From the NCBI GenBank assembly GCA_012103035.1, contig JAAVLL010000002.1, positions 558,001-622,000 on the forward strand: 64,000 nucleotides of DNA, written 5' to 3'. Positions 50,820-61,321 of the stretch are shown piece by piece. The translations under genes and the position numbers were made by a program. The stretch is from Brucella oryzae. Lineage in GTDB: Bacteria; Pseudomonadota; Alphaproteobacteria; Rhizobiales; Rhizobiaceae. Under the pieces are notes generated by a model, which saw nothing but the letters and a program-made list of their open reading frames with translations, made no database searches and had not been told where the DNA came from. Every line of letters starts with the position of its first letter. Position 1 is the stretch's first letter.

Positions 50820-51298
50820 AGTGTCCTCCCAGACTATGTTGCGGCGGGCAAGCCCGTATTTGGATTTAGTTCCCCACGCCTCTTTGGGCGCTTCGGGCAA
50901 TCAGATTCGATGTTACCAAGTCACTGCATGAAATGCTTCGACATTGCAGTTGCTCTTGAATCGGCATGATTATCCGTTGCTCTTTAAAGAGAATGTAGAT
51001 GTATCCCGGCTGGTTGCCAATGCCTGAGCTTCAATGAAAGCGCTTATACTACCAAAGTCTGGGTAGCTCGCTTGTCGGGCTTGGGCGGTACGCTTGCATG
51101 CCGTCTCGCAGGACGCTTTCGTTGCTGAGCCACCGATAGTTATGAGTTCCTGTCTGGAATTCTTCTAAAAGTATGTGCATCCAGATATATTGCAATTCTG
51201 TGAAGTCTTTTCGTCAACTATTGTTTTAGCTAGAGATAAAGAAAATTCCTTGCTAGATGCAAAGCGCATTCATGGAAATTAGATTAGAGAGGACTATT
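50820..51298. other. Long divergent intergenic region
   Basis: About 480 bases between tctC (minus) and a small secreted protein gene (plus). It must carry both promoters. The last 120 bases before 51299 are AT-rich (TATTGTTTTAGCTAGAGATAA) with AGAGAGGA before the ATG. I found no gene, repeat or clear promoter consensus in the rest. Confidence 0.45.
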
Positions 51299-51543
51299 AT
51301 GAAAAAGTATCTTCTGGGCGCTTTGTTCGTTGTTCTGGCTACCCTTCCTTTGCCTGCACGGCTGAGGAAGTCCAGGCAAAGGCTATGGAAGTCGCCACGA
51401 AAATGCAGGAAGTTGCTGCTTCCAATCCCCAGAAAGCTCAGGAAATCGCTCAGAAAATGAGCGGCGCCCAGACACAGGCAACGAGCGATCTCGCAGGCGC
51501 ATGCAAGGTCTATGACGATCTGCTTGCCGATCTCAATTCGTAA
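51299..51543 (+). CDS. Small secreted helical protein, 81 residues
   Basis: Not recognised. Only readable after adding one T near 51351-51353. Signal peptide MKKYLLGALFVVLATLPFAC-TA, then a highly helical, charged body (EEVQAKAMEVATKMQEVAAS, NPQKAQEIAQKMSGAQTQAT) and C-terminal ACKVYDDLLADLNS with a second cysteine. It resembles small periplasmic or surface coiled-coil proteins. AGAGAGGA precedes ATG 51299. The next feature is a hairpin shared with the convergent LysR gene. Confidence 0.65.
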
Positions 51544-51555
51544 GAGTTCTACGGA

Positions 51556-51589
51556 TCAACCTCTTGTCGGCTTGCTTGCGAGAGGTTGA
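51556..51589. terminator. Bidirectional hairpin between small gene and lysR
   Basis: TCAACCTCT (51556-51564) is exactly complementary to AGAGGTTGA (51581-51589) with a 16-base loop. It starts 12 bases after the small-protein stop and contains the stop codon of the convergent LysR gene, so it may end both transcripts. Confidence 0.6.
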
Positions 51590-52467
51590 CCACTCAAAGT
51601 GAGATAATCGACAAGATTTCGCACAGGTGTGGCTAAATCTTCCAGAGACCGCACAGCGATTACCAAGTTTCTTCTTGCCCATGCATCGGTTAGCGTGACA
51701 GCCATAATTGGCACTGTCTTTCCGATCCGACGGGCAGCTGACAGTGGAAGGATCGCAATCCCAACATCAGCGGCAACCATATTGCCGATCCCTTCGAAAG
51801 TGCGGAGCCGCGTTCGAATTTTAAGCCGTCCCCTAGCCGGACTGCCTGCATTTCGATGTGTTCCTGCAAGGCGCCAGCTGACAGGCCAATGAATTGTTCC
51901 TGCAGGAGATCCGAGAAACTCACGTGCTTAGATTCGGTCAGTGAATGGTGCCTGGCGGTGATTACCACAAGTTGATCTGTCGCAAATGGGACCAGTTCCA
52001 TTCCCGCGGTGTCTGCCGCATCCGATAAAATTCCGATTTCAACGAAACCCCGCAAAACCGCACGGGCGATATCGTTGCTCTGCCGTTCTTTCAGCTCCAC
52101 ATCGATGCGAGGATTCTTCGACATCCAGGCGGCAAGCCTTACCGGAAGATACTCAGTAACGGCAGCGGTATTCGCCGCGACGCGAATGGCCGTACGCATG
52201 GCTTTGGCATGCAAGCCCATCGCTATGCATGTCGGCCATCTGTCGCATCACTGTCCTTGCATGGTGGACAAGTGCTTCTCCCGCTTCGGTAAGGGCAACG
52301 CCACGTCGCCCTCGTTCCAAGAGCAAGACTTGCCCTGTAGCCTCCATATCACGCAGGCGTTCGCTCGCGGCTGGAAGCGACAGTCCGATTTCAGCCGCAC
52401 CGTGGGTGATGCTGCCGGTATCGGCGACGGCGAGGAACAGGCGGAGGTCGGTAAGATCAAAACGCAT
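51556..52467 (-). CDS. LysR-family transcriptional regulator
   Basis: About 304 residues. HTH: FDLTDLRLFLAVADTGSITH followed by GAAEIGLSLPAASERLRDME; then the linker and the effector domain (IRVAANTAAVTEYLPVRLAA, IGILSDAADTAGMELVPFAT, LIVLDLV-type strands, GIGNMVAADVGIAILPLSAA). Breaks near 52215-52222 (net -2 or +1) and in TTTT 51819-51822. ATG 52467 is used; a TTG two codons earlier is possible. It is divergent from the TauE/SafE gene across 96 bases and is its likely regulator. Confidence 0.88.
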
Positions 52468-52563
52468 AAGCAATGGTAACGTGAATTCTGCCTATGGGAA
52501 AGCCGAAGGCTGGATGAGGAACTTCCGCATTCCGTCCGCTGGTCATGTCGCTATAGGAGGAGC

Positions 52564-53319
52564 ATGACTTATTCATTCTTCTTGATCCTGACGATTGTGA
52601 TTACGTTCCTCGGCGCCGGCTTTGTCAAAGGTGTGACAGGAATGGGACTGCCCACGGTCGCCATGGGCATACTGGGCGCGCTGATATCTCCGCTTGCAGC
52701 AGCAAGCCTGTTGATTATTCCGTCCTTCGTTACCAATCTTTGGCAGCTTTTGGCTGGGCCTCGCTTCGGCCAACTTTCGCGACGTCTCTGGAGTATGATG
52801 TTTGCCATAGTAGCCGGAACCATCGCGGGAACTGCGGTTCTGGTTGGCGGAAACATTGCAGTTACTACATCGATGCTGGGCTTCTCGCTTGTTATCTATG
52901 CAGCCTATACGTTGTTTGCCCGCCAATTATGGGTGCCGGAAAGGCTTGAACGCCTGCTGTCTCCTGTCGTCGGACTGTTGACTGGCTTGATTGCGGGTGC
53001 AACCGGAATATTCGTCATTCCGGCTGTGCCCTATCTGCAATCGCTGGGTTTCCGAAAAGACGATCTCGTGCAGTCGCTTGGGCTTTCCTTCACCGTTTCG
53101 ACCGCAGCACTTGCGGTCGGGCTCTCGAGCAGACAGGCCTATTCGGGTGATCTCCTGCTTGCATCCGTTCTGGCGGTCGTTCCTTCGCTGGTTGGCATGT
53201 TCATAGGGCAGGCTTGCCGCCGCAAGATCCGACCGGAAAACTTCCGTCGGTGGTTTCTGATCGGCCTTATGATACTTGGGCTTGAGATGGCATTGAGACC
53301 GTTGTTCTCGATGAGTTGA
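52564..53319 (+). CDS. TauE/SafE family sulfite/organosulfonate exporter
   Basis: Intact 251-residue membrane protein with about eight helices. GAGFVKGVTGMGLPTVAMGI is the N-terminal repeat signature and GLLTGLIAGATGIFVIPAVP the second-repeat counterpart, as expected of TauE/SafE. ATG 52564 follows GGAGGAG. Family members export sulfite, sulfonates or other anions. Transcribed divergently from the LysR gene. Confidence 0.9.
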   Translation: MTYSFFLILTIVITFLGAGFVKGVTGMGLPTVAMGILGALISPLAAASLLIIPSFVTNLWQLLAGPRFGQLSRRLWSMMFAIVAGTIAGTAVLVGGNIAVTTSMLGFSLVIYAAYTLFARQLWVPERLERLLSPVVGLLTGLIAGATGIFVIPAVPYLQSLGFRKDDLVQSLGLSFTVSTAALAVGLSSRQAYSGDLLLASVLAVVPSLVGMFIGQACRRKIRPENFRRWFLIGLMILGLEMALRPLFSMS

Positions 53320-53475
53320 TGAAAGGAGAACGATTTTTCCCTTCTGACGCGCGGATACGGATTTGCTTTCTTGTTCGAATCCGGCAAGGGCAGGATATTG
53401 TCTCACCCCAAGAGAATAGTCTTTAGCTTTAACGGGTTTTCGCTAAAGCTCCCTTTCATCGGCCTGATTGACGGA

Positions 53476-54596
53476 ATGTCCCAGAGAGATACTGAACAAC
53501 ACCAGTCGCGCGCGTTCCGACTGTTCAAACCGGTGCTTGCCGGTGCGACGCTGCGAGAACGTTCAATGGCCTGCCTCGGTGCACTGCTGGGTATTGCGCT
53601 GACCGGTTTCTTATCAAGCATGTTGCTGGGGAGTGGTCCGCATCTGCCCTTGATCGTAGCGCCGATCGGCGCTTCGGCGGTTCTGCTCTTTGCCGTTCCA
53701 ACAAGTCCGCTGGCCCAGCCATGGTCGATTATCGGCGGCAACACGATTTCAGCCTTTGTGGGGCTGGCCGTCACCCGGTTTGTCGATGATCCGGCTTTGG
53801 CAATTGGCCTTGGCGTGGCGCTCGCCATCGCGGCGATGTCCGTTACCCGCAGCCTCCATCCGCCCGGTGGCGCAGCGGCGCTCACTGCCGTTCTTGGTGG
53901 TTCAGCGGTTGCCAAGTGGGGCTTGCTGTTTCCGCTTGTGCCGGTTGCACTGAACTCTTGCCTTCTCGTCGGCCTTGGTATCTTGTTTCACAAACTGTCT
54001 CGCCGGAAATATCCGCATGTGGCGGCGGCTGTTCCGGTAAACAAACACAGCACTGAAGATCTGCCGCCTTCAGTTCGGATAGGTATCCGCGAGGAAGACA
54101 TCGATCGCGCCTTGCTTGCACTGGATGAAAGCTTCGATATTGACCGAAACGATCTTGGACGTCTGTTGCGGCAGGTGGAGCTTGAAGCGTCCATTCGTTC
54201 GCATGGTGATCTGACATGCGCGGACATTATGTCTCGCGATGTCGTCAGTATCGATGAAGATGCAACGGCGAGCCAGGCGCGTGACCTGATTCTGCGACAT
54301 AATCTCATTACATTGCCGGTACGCGGATTCGATGGCCGCCTGAGGGGCGTCGTCGGTTTGCGCGAATTGATGCATCCGGGCGACGATTTCAAAACTATAT
54401 TGTGGAGGCTCCGACCGCTTCGCAGGTCGATCCGGCGATGAGCCTTTTGCCCAGCCTGACAGATGGACTGGCGCATGCTGTCGTGGTCGTTGATGAAATG
54501 CGCCGCATCATCGGTTTGGTATCGCAAAGCGATCTTCTAAGCACGCTTGCGCGTTCACTTCCCAATGAACAACAGGTGCCTCTGAAAGCAGCATAA
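53476..54596 (+). CDS. HPP family membrane protein with CBS domains
   Basis: About 373 residues: an N-terminal HPP domain (four helices, with the name motif SLHPPGGAAALTAVLGGSAV and LIVAPIGASAVLLFAVPTSP) and two C-terminal CBS domains (CADIMSRDVVSIDEDATASQ and VVVVDEMRRIIGLVSQSDLL). Family proteins have been implicated in nitrite transport in plastids and cyanobacteria; CBS pairs sense adenine nucleotides. One break near 54396-54400 (a lost G). ATG 53476 (MSQRDTEQ) is chosen over upstream in-frame codons because homology starts there. Confidence 0.87.
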
Positions 54597-54634
54597 CCCG
54601 TCGGGCCTATGCTTCTCTATTGAATTGAAATGGT

Positions 54635-54663
54635 TTTCCGGGCAGGGTTTCCTGACCCGGAAA
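54635..54663. terminator. Hairpin between the HPP and AI-2E-type genes
   Basis: TTTCCGGG (54635-54642) pairs with CCCGGAAA (54656-54663), and inner CAGG/CCTG lengthens the stem. It has no T-run on the plus strand, so it could be an attenuator or a factor-dependent stop. Confidence 0.5.
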
Positions 54664-54679
54664 TCTGCAGCAGGTGATT

Positions 54680-55741
54680 ATGTCCGTCCAGCGCGCGAGC
54701 TTCTATATTTTACTGGCACTGGTCACGATCGCCTTTGCGTGGCTGCTCCTGCCTTATTATTCGGCGGTTCTCTGGGCCGTTATCCTTGCCGTGGTTTTCT
54801 CGCCGGTGCAGCAGCGCTGAACGCCTGCTCGGGGGCAGGAAGAATATCGCGGCGCTGCTGTCCGTGTTGATGTGCATCTGTCTGGTCATCATTCCCATGC
54901 TCGCGATTTTCGGCTCACTGGTGCAGGAGGGGAATTCTCTCTATCAGCGCCTGAGCAGTCGTGAATTCGATCTGAACAGCTATATCTCACGCATTCTCGG
55001 CGCTTTGCCGGATTCGCTGGAAGAATGGCTGACTCGATTTGAATTGGGTGATTTCGCAGAATGGCGCGCGCGCATATCGTCTGCGATCATGCAGGGCAGT
55101 CAACTTTTGCCGGAAGATTAGTCAGCTTTGGCCAGAATACGCTGCAATTCTTTATCGGCTTCGGCATCATGCTCTATCTGCTGTTTTTCTGTTCCGCGAC
55201 GGTGCGGATTTGGGGCGGAAGATCAGGCAGGCCATTCCGCTCAACGATGATTATACGCGGCAATTCCTGGAAAAGTTTACAGCAGTCATCCGTGCCACAG
55301 TGAAAGGCAATATCATTATTGCCATCATTCAGGCACGATAGGCGGGGTGACTTTCTGGTCTTTGGGCGTAGAAGCGGCTCTGCTTTGGGGCGTGTTGATG
55401 ACGTTCCTCTCCATGCTGCCAGCTGTCGGTGCTGCACTTGTCGGGTTCCGGCGGCGGCCTGGTTCTTTGCAAGTGGGGAATGGATTAGCGGCGGTATTCT
55501 GGTCTTTGTCGGCGTATTCGTGATCGGACTGGTCGATAATCTCTTGCGCCCTCCGCTCGTCGGAAAAGGTACCCGTATGCCGGACTACGTCGTGCTGATC
55601 TCCACGGTTGGGGGCATTTCACTGATCGGGATCAATGGTTTCGTGGTGGGGCCGCTGATTGCTGCGATGTTTATTGCAGCCTGGTCGCTTCTAGCAGAAG
55701 AACAGAAGGGTAATAGTCCCGCTCAACTGCCAAAAGACTAA
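54680..55741 (+). CDS. AI-2E transporter/PerM family membrane protein
   Basis: PerM/YhhT/YdiK-family protein, about 355 residues corrected, with eight helices. ASFYILLALVTIAFAWLLLP and VLWAVILAVVFSPVQQRL begin it; NTLQFFIGFGIMLYLLFFCS, VKGNIIIAIIQGTIGGVTFW and LLRPPLVGKGTRMPDYVVLI with STVGGISLIGINGFVVGPLI follow, the last being the family signature. Five breaks: near 54822 (net -2), 55118, 55195, 55332 and 55441. Substrate is uncertain in this family (autoinducer-2, sodium or others). ATG 54680 follows CAGGTGA. Confidence 0.85.
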
Positions 55742-55745
55742 ACCT

Positions 55746-56925
55746 TTAGGCGACCTTGAGTTCTGCGATGGGAAGCCCGGTTTCGGTCATCTTGTTGTCG
55801 ACACCGTTTTCATCGAGAAACTGCTTCATCTCGGCATAGGTCTCGAACCAGGCCCGGTTGTATTTGTCGAACAGCGCCTGGTCCCAATAGTCTTCCAGTC
55901 GGAAAGGTTTGTCGCTGAAGACGTCATAACTCGGTATCTTGTAGGTTTCGGCGAATTCGGCAGTGCGGCTGTCATAGGTGAAATAGATGGACGGCACGCC
56001 ATTGGCCAGTGCCATCAGATTACCATGCAGACGATAGCCGAGAACGAGATGCTGCCTGCGCACCAGTTCCTCGTAATCGGCAACGACATCCGAATAGAAC
56101 ATGCGATGGCGATAGAGATTTTCTATCGTTTCGTCGAAATACCAGTCCGCTGTCCAGCGATGGTTCTTGAGGGCTGCAATAGCCTCTTCCTTCTGCTCCG
56201 CCGTGCCGAAGACCATCTTCTTTTCATCAATCTCGCCCTGCGCCATCAATGTCACATCGAAGCGTTTGGCCATGGATTTGATGAGGTCGCGGTGACGGGT
56301 CAGATATTGCTCGATATCCTGCGCATAGGCTGGTGAAACCTCGCGGCGAACCGTAACGCCGACCTTTGCAACATTTTCCAGCGGTGGCAATTTGATACGC
56401 AAATGCTGGTTGTTGCGACGAAACGCAGTCGGACAACCGATAATGCGCACATTGCGGATGCCGATATCGTTCAACACCTGGGCGGTATAAGCGCCACGCA
56501 CACCGATGGACGTCGTGGAATCTGCGATGATGCGTAGGACCGCTTTCGTTTCTTCGGAAAGTTGTATTTCCCTCTGACCGGCGCCTGTGCTCCGACACCA
56601 AAGGCAATGACCGGCAGTTTCAGCCGCTGCAATACCGGGATTGTGTCGCGCCAGTTCATGTCCTTGTGGATATAGTTCGAGCCGCGCAGGATCACATAAT
56701 CATACTCTTCGCGCAGTGATCGATCTTCTCCGGAGAAAAGTTGGTGATCGGGAGTTCGGAAGCCTTTTCGTAATTCATCAGCTTCAATGATGACTCGAAG
56801 ACGAAAGCATCGCCGATATTGTGATAATGATTGATGCTGCCCTGAACGTCGGTGTGACGATACCAGCGGACATTGTCGTGATCGTACACTTCTCCCGCAG
56901 GGATCATGACGAGGGCGCGTGCCAT
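55746..56925 (-). CDS. Polysaccharide pyruvyl transferase family protein
   Basis: Second pyruvyl transferase-like protein, about 394 residues. INHYHNIGDAFVFESSL, DYVILRGSNYIHKDMNWR and VIAFGVGAQAPVRG lead to SIGVRGAYTAQVLNDIGIRN, IIGCPTAFRRNNQH and HLVLGYRLHGNLMALANGVP, the conserved H-binding region. Three breaks, near 56702, 56585 and 56525, scramble the middle. ATG 56925 follows AAGGAAG. Downstream of the GT4 gene in the long minus-strand operon; it ends four bases from the convergent PerM-type gene. Confidence 0.82.
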
Positions 56926-56940
56926 ACGGTCTTCCTTCTT

Positions 56941-58280
56941 CTAAAGATACCGGCAAGCCAGGCTCAGCTTGCCTGAGAAAGGGCAGTTTCCGAAACCGCC
57001 GGTTTTGCCTGCGGGTTTTGAATCACGCAGCCGGTTATAAAGATCGAGATGCTCTCTGGCGCAGTCGACATAATGGACCGGATTGCGGATGGAGTGATGC
57101 AACCTGTCCCATATGCTCGGCTCGCTCAGCACCTCTGTAAAGCGGTCGGCCAGATCCTCGGCGCTGCGAACGCGGAAATGCAGGCCGTCTTCGCCGTCGC
57201 GGATTTTTCGGCCATGCCGCCAATGTTGGAACAGATGACCGGGCGGCGATGATGCAGGGCCTCCTGAATGACGATGGGTGAATTTTCCCACCAGATGGAC
57301 GGCATCACCACCCAGTCGACCGACTGCATGAGGCGTGGCATTTCGGCATTCTGGTAAGCGCCGTAGAAACGCACGCGCGGGCCAGCCTCTTCAATCAGTT
57401 TCTGCATACGTTCCTGAAAAGCGGGCGGCTGCTTCTCCAGATTGCCGCCGAAGATCATCAGGCGGAATCCTCACCCCATACCTGTTCCGGTACACGCGAT
57501 ACGGCATCGACCAGAACGTCTATGCCCTTGAACGGGTTGATCTGACCGAAAAGGCAAAGCGGCTGCGACGCGGGTTCGGGCCGGTCAGCTCGCGCGGAGG
57601 GGTAACATCGCGGATGGCGATACCGTTCTCGATGACTGCCATCTTGTCCGGGTTCAGGCCCCATTCGAGATAGCGATTGGCAAGGAACTCGCTCGGCGAG
57701 ACGAATGCGTCGGCCAGTTCCAGCATGCCGCGTACCAAACGTTCTCGCTTAAGGAAACGCGCTGGCGGAATTTGCGGAAAACAGGCGTGGCAATCGATGG
57801 GGATGCTTCATTGCAGAGCTTGGATGTGCCAGCTTTGACCATTTGTCCGTCATTATTGCAGATGGACAGGAACTCGTGAAACGTCACCAGAATGATGCGA
57901 TCCGGCAGCGCCTCGCGAATGGCATAAAGCGTTTCAAGCCCGAGGCCCAGAACATGATGGAAATGCACGATGTCCGGGTCGAAATCGCGCACGAAGCGTA
58001 GAAGGTCACGGCGGATCTCATCGGTGTTCTTGTTCGACAGGTAGAAGTGGTCGTATTCGTCGGCATGGAACAGGATTTCGTCGCTGGCGCGCCGCATGCT
58101 CATGAGCGCCGTCGTGCCGTGCCGCGGAATCGGGTGTGCGGCTCGCGCCAGATAGACCGACTGCACATCGGGAAGGGCGTTCAGCCCCTTGTGCAGATTG
58201 TAGGAAGCGATCTCACCGCCGCCGAGCGAAATCGAAGGGTGGGCGTGCGAGATGACAAGAACGCGGAGTTTATCGCTCAT
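56941..58280 (-). CDS. Group 4 glycosyltransferase
   Basis: About 448 residues corrected. MSDKLRVLVISHAHPSISLG starts the acceptor domain; VHFHHVLGLGLETLYAIREA, FVSPSEFLANRYLEWGLN, LCLFGQINPFKGIDVLVDAV and PSIWWENSPIVIQEALHHRR with PVICSNIGGMAE are the donor-side motifs. At least four breaks, near 57740, 57545, 57465 and 57215. Start ATG 58280 overlaps the upstream stop (ATGA). It is a close relative of the enzyme at 61322-62580, which has the same PSIWWEN motif, so one may be a duplicate with a different acceptor. Confidence 0.84.
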
Positions 58281-60530
58281 GCCAGTTCCTCCGCCTGTAT
58301 TTTGCGCCTGCCGGCGAGAATGGACGACCAGCGGGCGTCGAAGACCTGTCGGTCGATGCGCTCGATGAGAGCTATGGTCGATGCCCTGTCGGTTACGGAT
58401 GTATCGTCCGCTCCCAGCATCTGTGCCGAAGGCAACCAATAGGAGCGCAAGCCCGATTGTTTCAATTTCGCCAAGGTCCAGTCCCTTTCATGGGTGCCGA
58501 GATAACCGCGGGTAAAGCCGCCGACGGAAAACAGGGCTTCACGCGGCAGAATGCAGCATTCAAACGTCGCCGTTGCCACTTCCGTCAGGGACATTCCAGA
58601 AACAGCATCGATGGGATAACCGGCATAGCGGCTGATCAGGGCGCGATCCGCCGACATGCCGGATTGCGGTCCGGCAACCCAGGTTCCCGCCCAGCGGATT
58701 GAATCATCCTCATAGGCAAGAGTGGGAGACAGAACGCAATCCTTGTGCGCTTCATAGGCGCTGATGAGCTTGTTCAGCCATCCGGCGCGGCGCGGCAGCA
58801 ACGATCCAGCCAGAAATATGACCTGATCCGTTGAAACCGTGCGGGCGCCGACTTCCAGCGCATCGTAGAGGTCTTCCGATCCCGTGGCCGAAACGAGCCT
58901 GATGCGCAGGCGGTAGAAATCCGCAAGACGCCTGATCAGCACGCCGACACGGTCAATGATCTCGGTCGCAGCCGCGACCACGATTGGCGCGATGCGGGTT
59001 TCAGGGTCGAGCGCAAGCAGCGCCAGCAAGGGTTCGATTTCCTCGACGCGCTCGTCGATGCCGATGATGAGCGCCGGTCCTATCGCATCTTCAAAGGGGC
59101 CGAGGTCAATCACACCGAAGACTTCCGGTGCAGGACGGTTGACGCCCCGCAGCAATGGCACGAGCTGCTGATCGACGATATGGCGCAGCGCCCATGCATT
59201 CGGGTCGGTTGCGCGAATTTGCCGGACGATGGCATCCCGCGAGGTCACGCGGGTCGGTGTCAATGGAAAGAACGCGCGCCGACCATCGCTGATCGCAAGT
59301 TCGAGATAGAAAGGCGCGGTGCTGTCACCGGCAAGCTCCGGCGCGAAGGCGACGAAACCATGGGCATGACGGCTAGGGTCAAGGCCCGCATTGAAGGGCG
59401 GCTGGTTGTCGAATTCGCGTGTGACGTCGGGCCGGTCGATGCGGGTCCAGGTCGTATCGATCTGAATTTCACCGCGATGACGGCGCAGCTTCACGCTTTC
59501 CACATGGCTGTCGGGATCGAGCAGCCAGCCGGAAACCAGCATGCCGCTGCCTTCCACCCGGAAGACATTGTCGATCCCCATTCGGACAGGAAAGGGGAGG
59601 CCCGACACCGTATCCGCGCCATCGAAACGGTTTGCGGCGGAACGCATGCGCAGCAGAATGTCAGTCGAGCTTCGTACTCGTGGCAGGATCGCCCGAATAT
59701 GGCCCGGCGTTTCACGCGAACCGGACAACAGCCTGCGGTCATAAACTTCCGTAAAACGCCAGCCCCTTCGCCCGCGAAACAGAAGTCGTTCGATATCAGT
59801 TGGTTCCACTGGTTCATTGGCAAGCAGAAGACCTGCAAATCCGGAAGCTTCATCGTTGAGGTCAGGCCGTGCAAAAACACTGATCGCGCATTCAGCAAGC
59901 GAAGGATTCTTGCCGCTAATCAGCAGTCGTGTGACGGCGGGGGTTAGATCCTGTGACCAGCCCTGAACAAAAATCTCGCCTTCATCGCTGCCACCGATAA
60001 GTTCTATGCAACCATCGGAGCGGGCTCCTGCCTGCAGCAGAACGGTGATGGCCGAAAGTTTTTTCGGCTGATGGGGCCGGAAATCAGCCCTTCCACCAGT
60101 TCATCAATGACGCTCGGCAAGCTCGGTCCGGCAAGATCGCCGATCATCGCGACAAAATCGGCGATGGAGGCAGAGCGGACGCGAAATTGTAGCGGGCCAC
60201 CTTTGCCCGGTGCTGAAACATGATCGTCTTGAGAGTACCGCGGCGCAAAGCAGCGGTTGGCACGATGGCGACAAAACCATGTGTCCCGGCAGGCGAAGGC
60301 TCCTTGAGTGGCCACGTGATCAAACTTGTCTTCACGCTCATGGCGGGATCGCCATTGAGAAAAGCCGTCACCTGATCGCTTGCAGCACTGCCGATGCCAA
60401 GTACCAGCACCAGTGTATCTTCGATCACACTGCCGACGACCATTTCGCCCTCCATCATCATGGGGACGATCCGGCGTGCGTACCTGTCTCGAGGCAATTT
60501 TTGCGTGTTGGGGCGTTCGTCTTGCACCAT
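58277..60530 (-). CDS. Large GT2-like protein with beta-domain repeats
   Basis: About 751 residues. The C-terminal half carries a degenerate GT2 domain (VIFLAGSLLPRRAGWLNKLI, SAYEAHKDCVLSPTLAYEDD, ATFECCILPREALFSVGGFT, YLGTHERDWTLAKLKQSG). The first 430 residues contain about three small beta modules of a pattern gW..d (VVGSVIEDTLVLVLGIGS, IFVQGWSQDLTPAVTRLLIS, MLVSGWLLDPDSHVESVKLR). Breaks near 60183 and 60058-60064. Start ATG 60530. The modules resemble the GWAFDP domain of the next gene upstream, suggesting shared glycan or partner binding. No clear DxD is seen, so catalysis is unproven. Confidence 0.7.
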
Positions 60531-60541
60531 GCGGCTCGTCC

Positions 60542-61222
60542 TTAGGGCATGACCGCAAGTGTGAGAAGTGCGCCAGCGACGAACCCCGTCAAAACGGCAG
60601 CCAGCAAGAACAGGAATTTGAGGTCACCGCCGCTGCGCTTGCGCACGTCATCCATGCGCTGTTCCAGCCCAGCAACAACACCGTCCATGCGCATGATATG
60701 CACGTCGAGTTCAGTCATGCGCTGATGAAGATCGGTGCGTAGGCCGTCGACGGAACTGGCAATATCCAGCAGTTCCGCCGGTGCGGCATTGCCGGATGCA
60801 TCGAGCGTTGGCGCGACACGCTGCAACGAGCGCTGGTTGACCTGCAACTGGCGTTGCGCCGCCATCAGCATGTCGAGCTTGTCCAGAATGCGCGTCATGG
60901 GCGCGGCGATAAGCGCTTCGGCGGCCTGTTCGTCGGGCTTCGGCACGCGCAATTTCTGCTCTGTGCCAGCCGAATTGGCGGCAACCACCACCAGTTCGCC
61001 AGCCCGAACAGCTGCGAATTGCGGCAGCATCACTTCAAATGCATGTTTGCCATCGCCGATGCCGTTGCGCTTCAGGTCGGGGCGATCCTTGTCAGCAGGT
61101 GCTTCAGCGATAGGCTTATCATCGAGCAGGACGCGGATCAGAAGCCGTTCCGTCGGAACGGAAGGGTCGAAGGCCCAGCCGTAGAGACGGCCTTCTTCGA
61201 TGGCGTCAACGCGTCCTTTCAT
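60542..61222 (-). CDS. GWAFDP-domain coiled-coil tail-anchored protein
   Basis: Intact 226-residue protein of unknown function. N-terminal module: RVDAIEEGRLYGWAFDPSVP, VRVLLDDKPIAEAPADKDRP and GKHAFEVMLPQF, a small beta domain often found fused to glycosyltransferases in Rhizobiales. Then a heptad-like region (LDMLMAAQRQLQVNQRSLQR, LRTDLHQRMTELDVHIMRMD) and one C-terminal membrane helix (FLFLLAAVLTGFVAGALLTL). It fits an anchoring or scaffold role for the adjacent glycosyltransferases. ATG 61222 follows AAAGGA. Confidence 0.75.
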   Translation of the reverse strand: MKGRVDAIEEGRLYGWAFDPSVPTERLLIRVLLDDKPIAEAPADKDRPDLKRNGIGDGKHAFEVMLPQFAAVRAGELVVVAANSAGTEQKLRVPKPDEQAAEALIAAPMTRILDKLDMLMAAQRQLQVNQRSLQRVAPTLDASGNAAPAELLDIASSVDGLRTDLHQRMTELDVHIMRMDGVVAGLEQRMDDVRKRSGGDLKFLFLLAAVLTGFVAGALLTLAVMP

Positions 61223-61321
61223 GGCTTCGGTCCTTTGAGGCCCGGCGGTGGCATTGGGTGCCGCTGCCTGCTTGGTATCCCCTCGGATGGAACTTTGGTC
61301 GCGATGTTCATGATTTACCTC

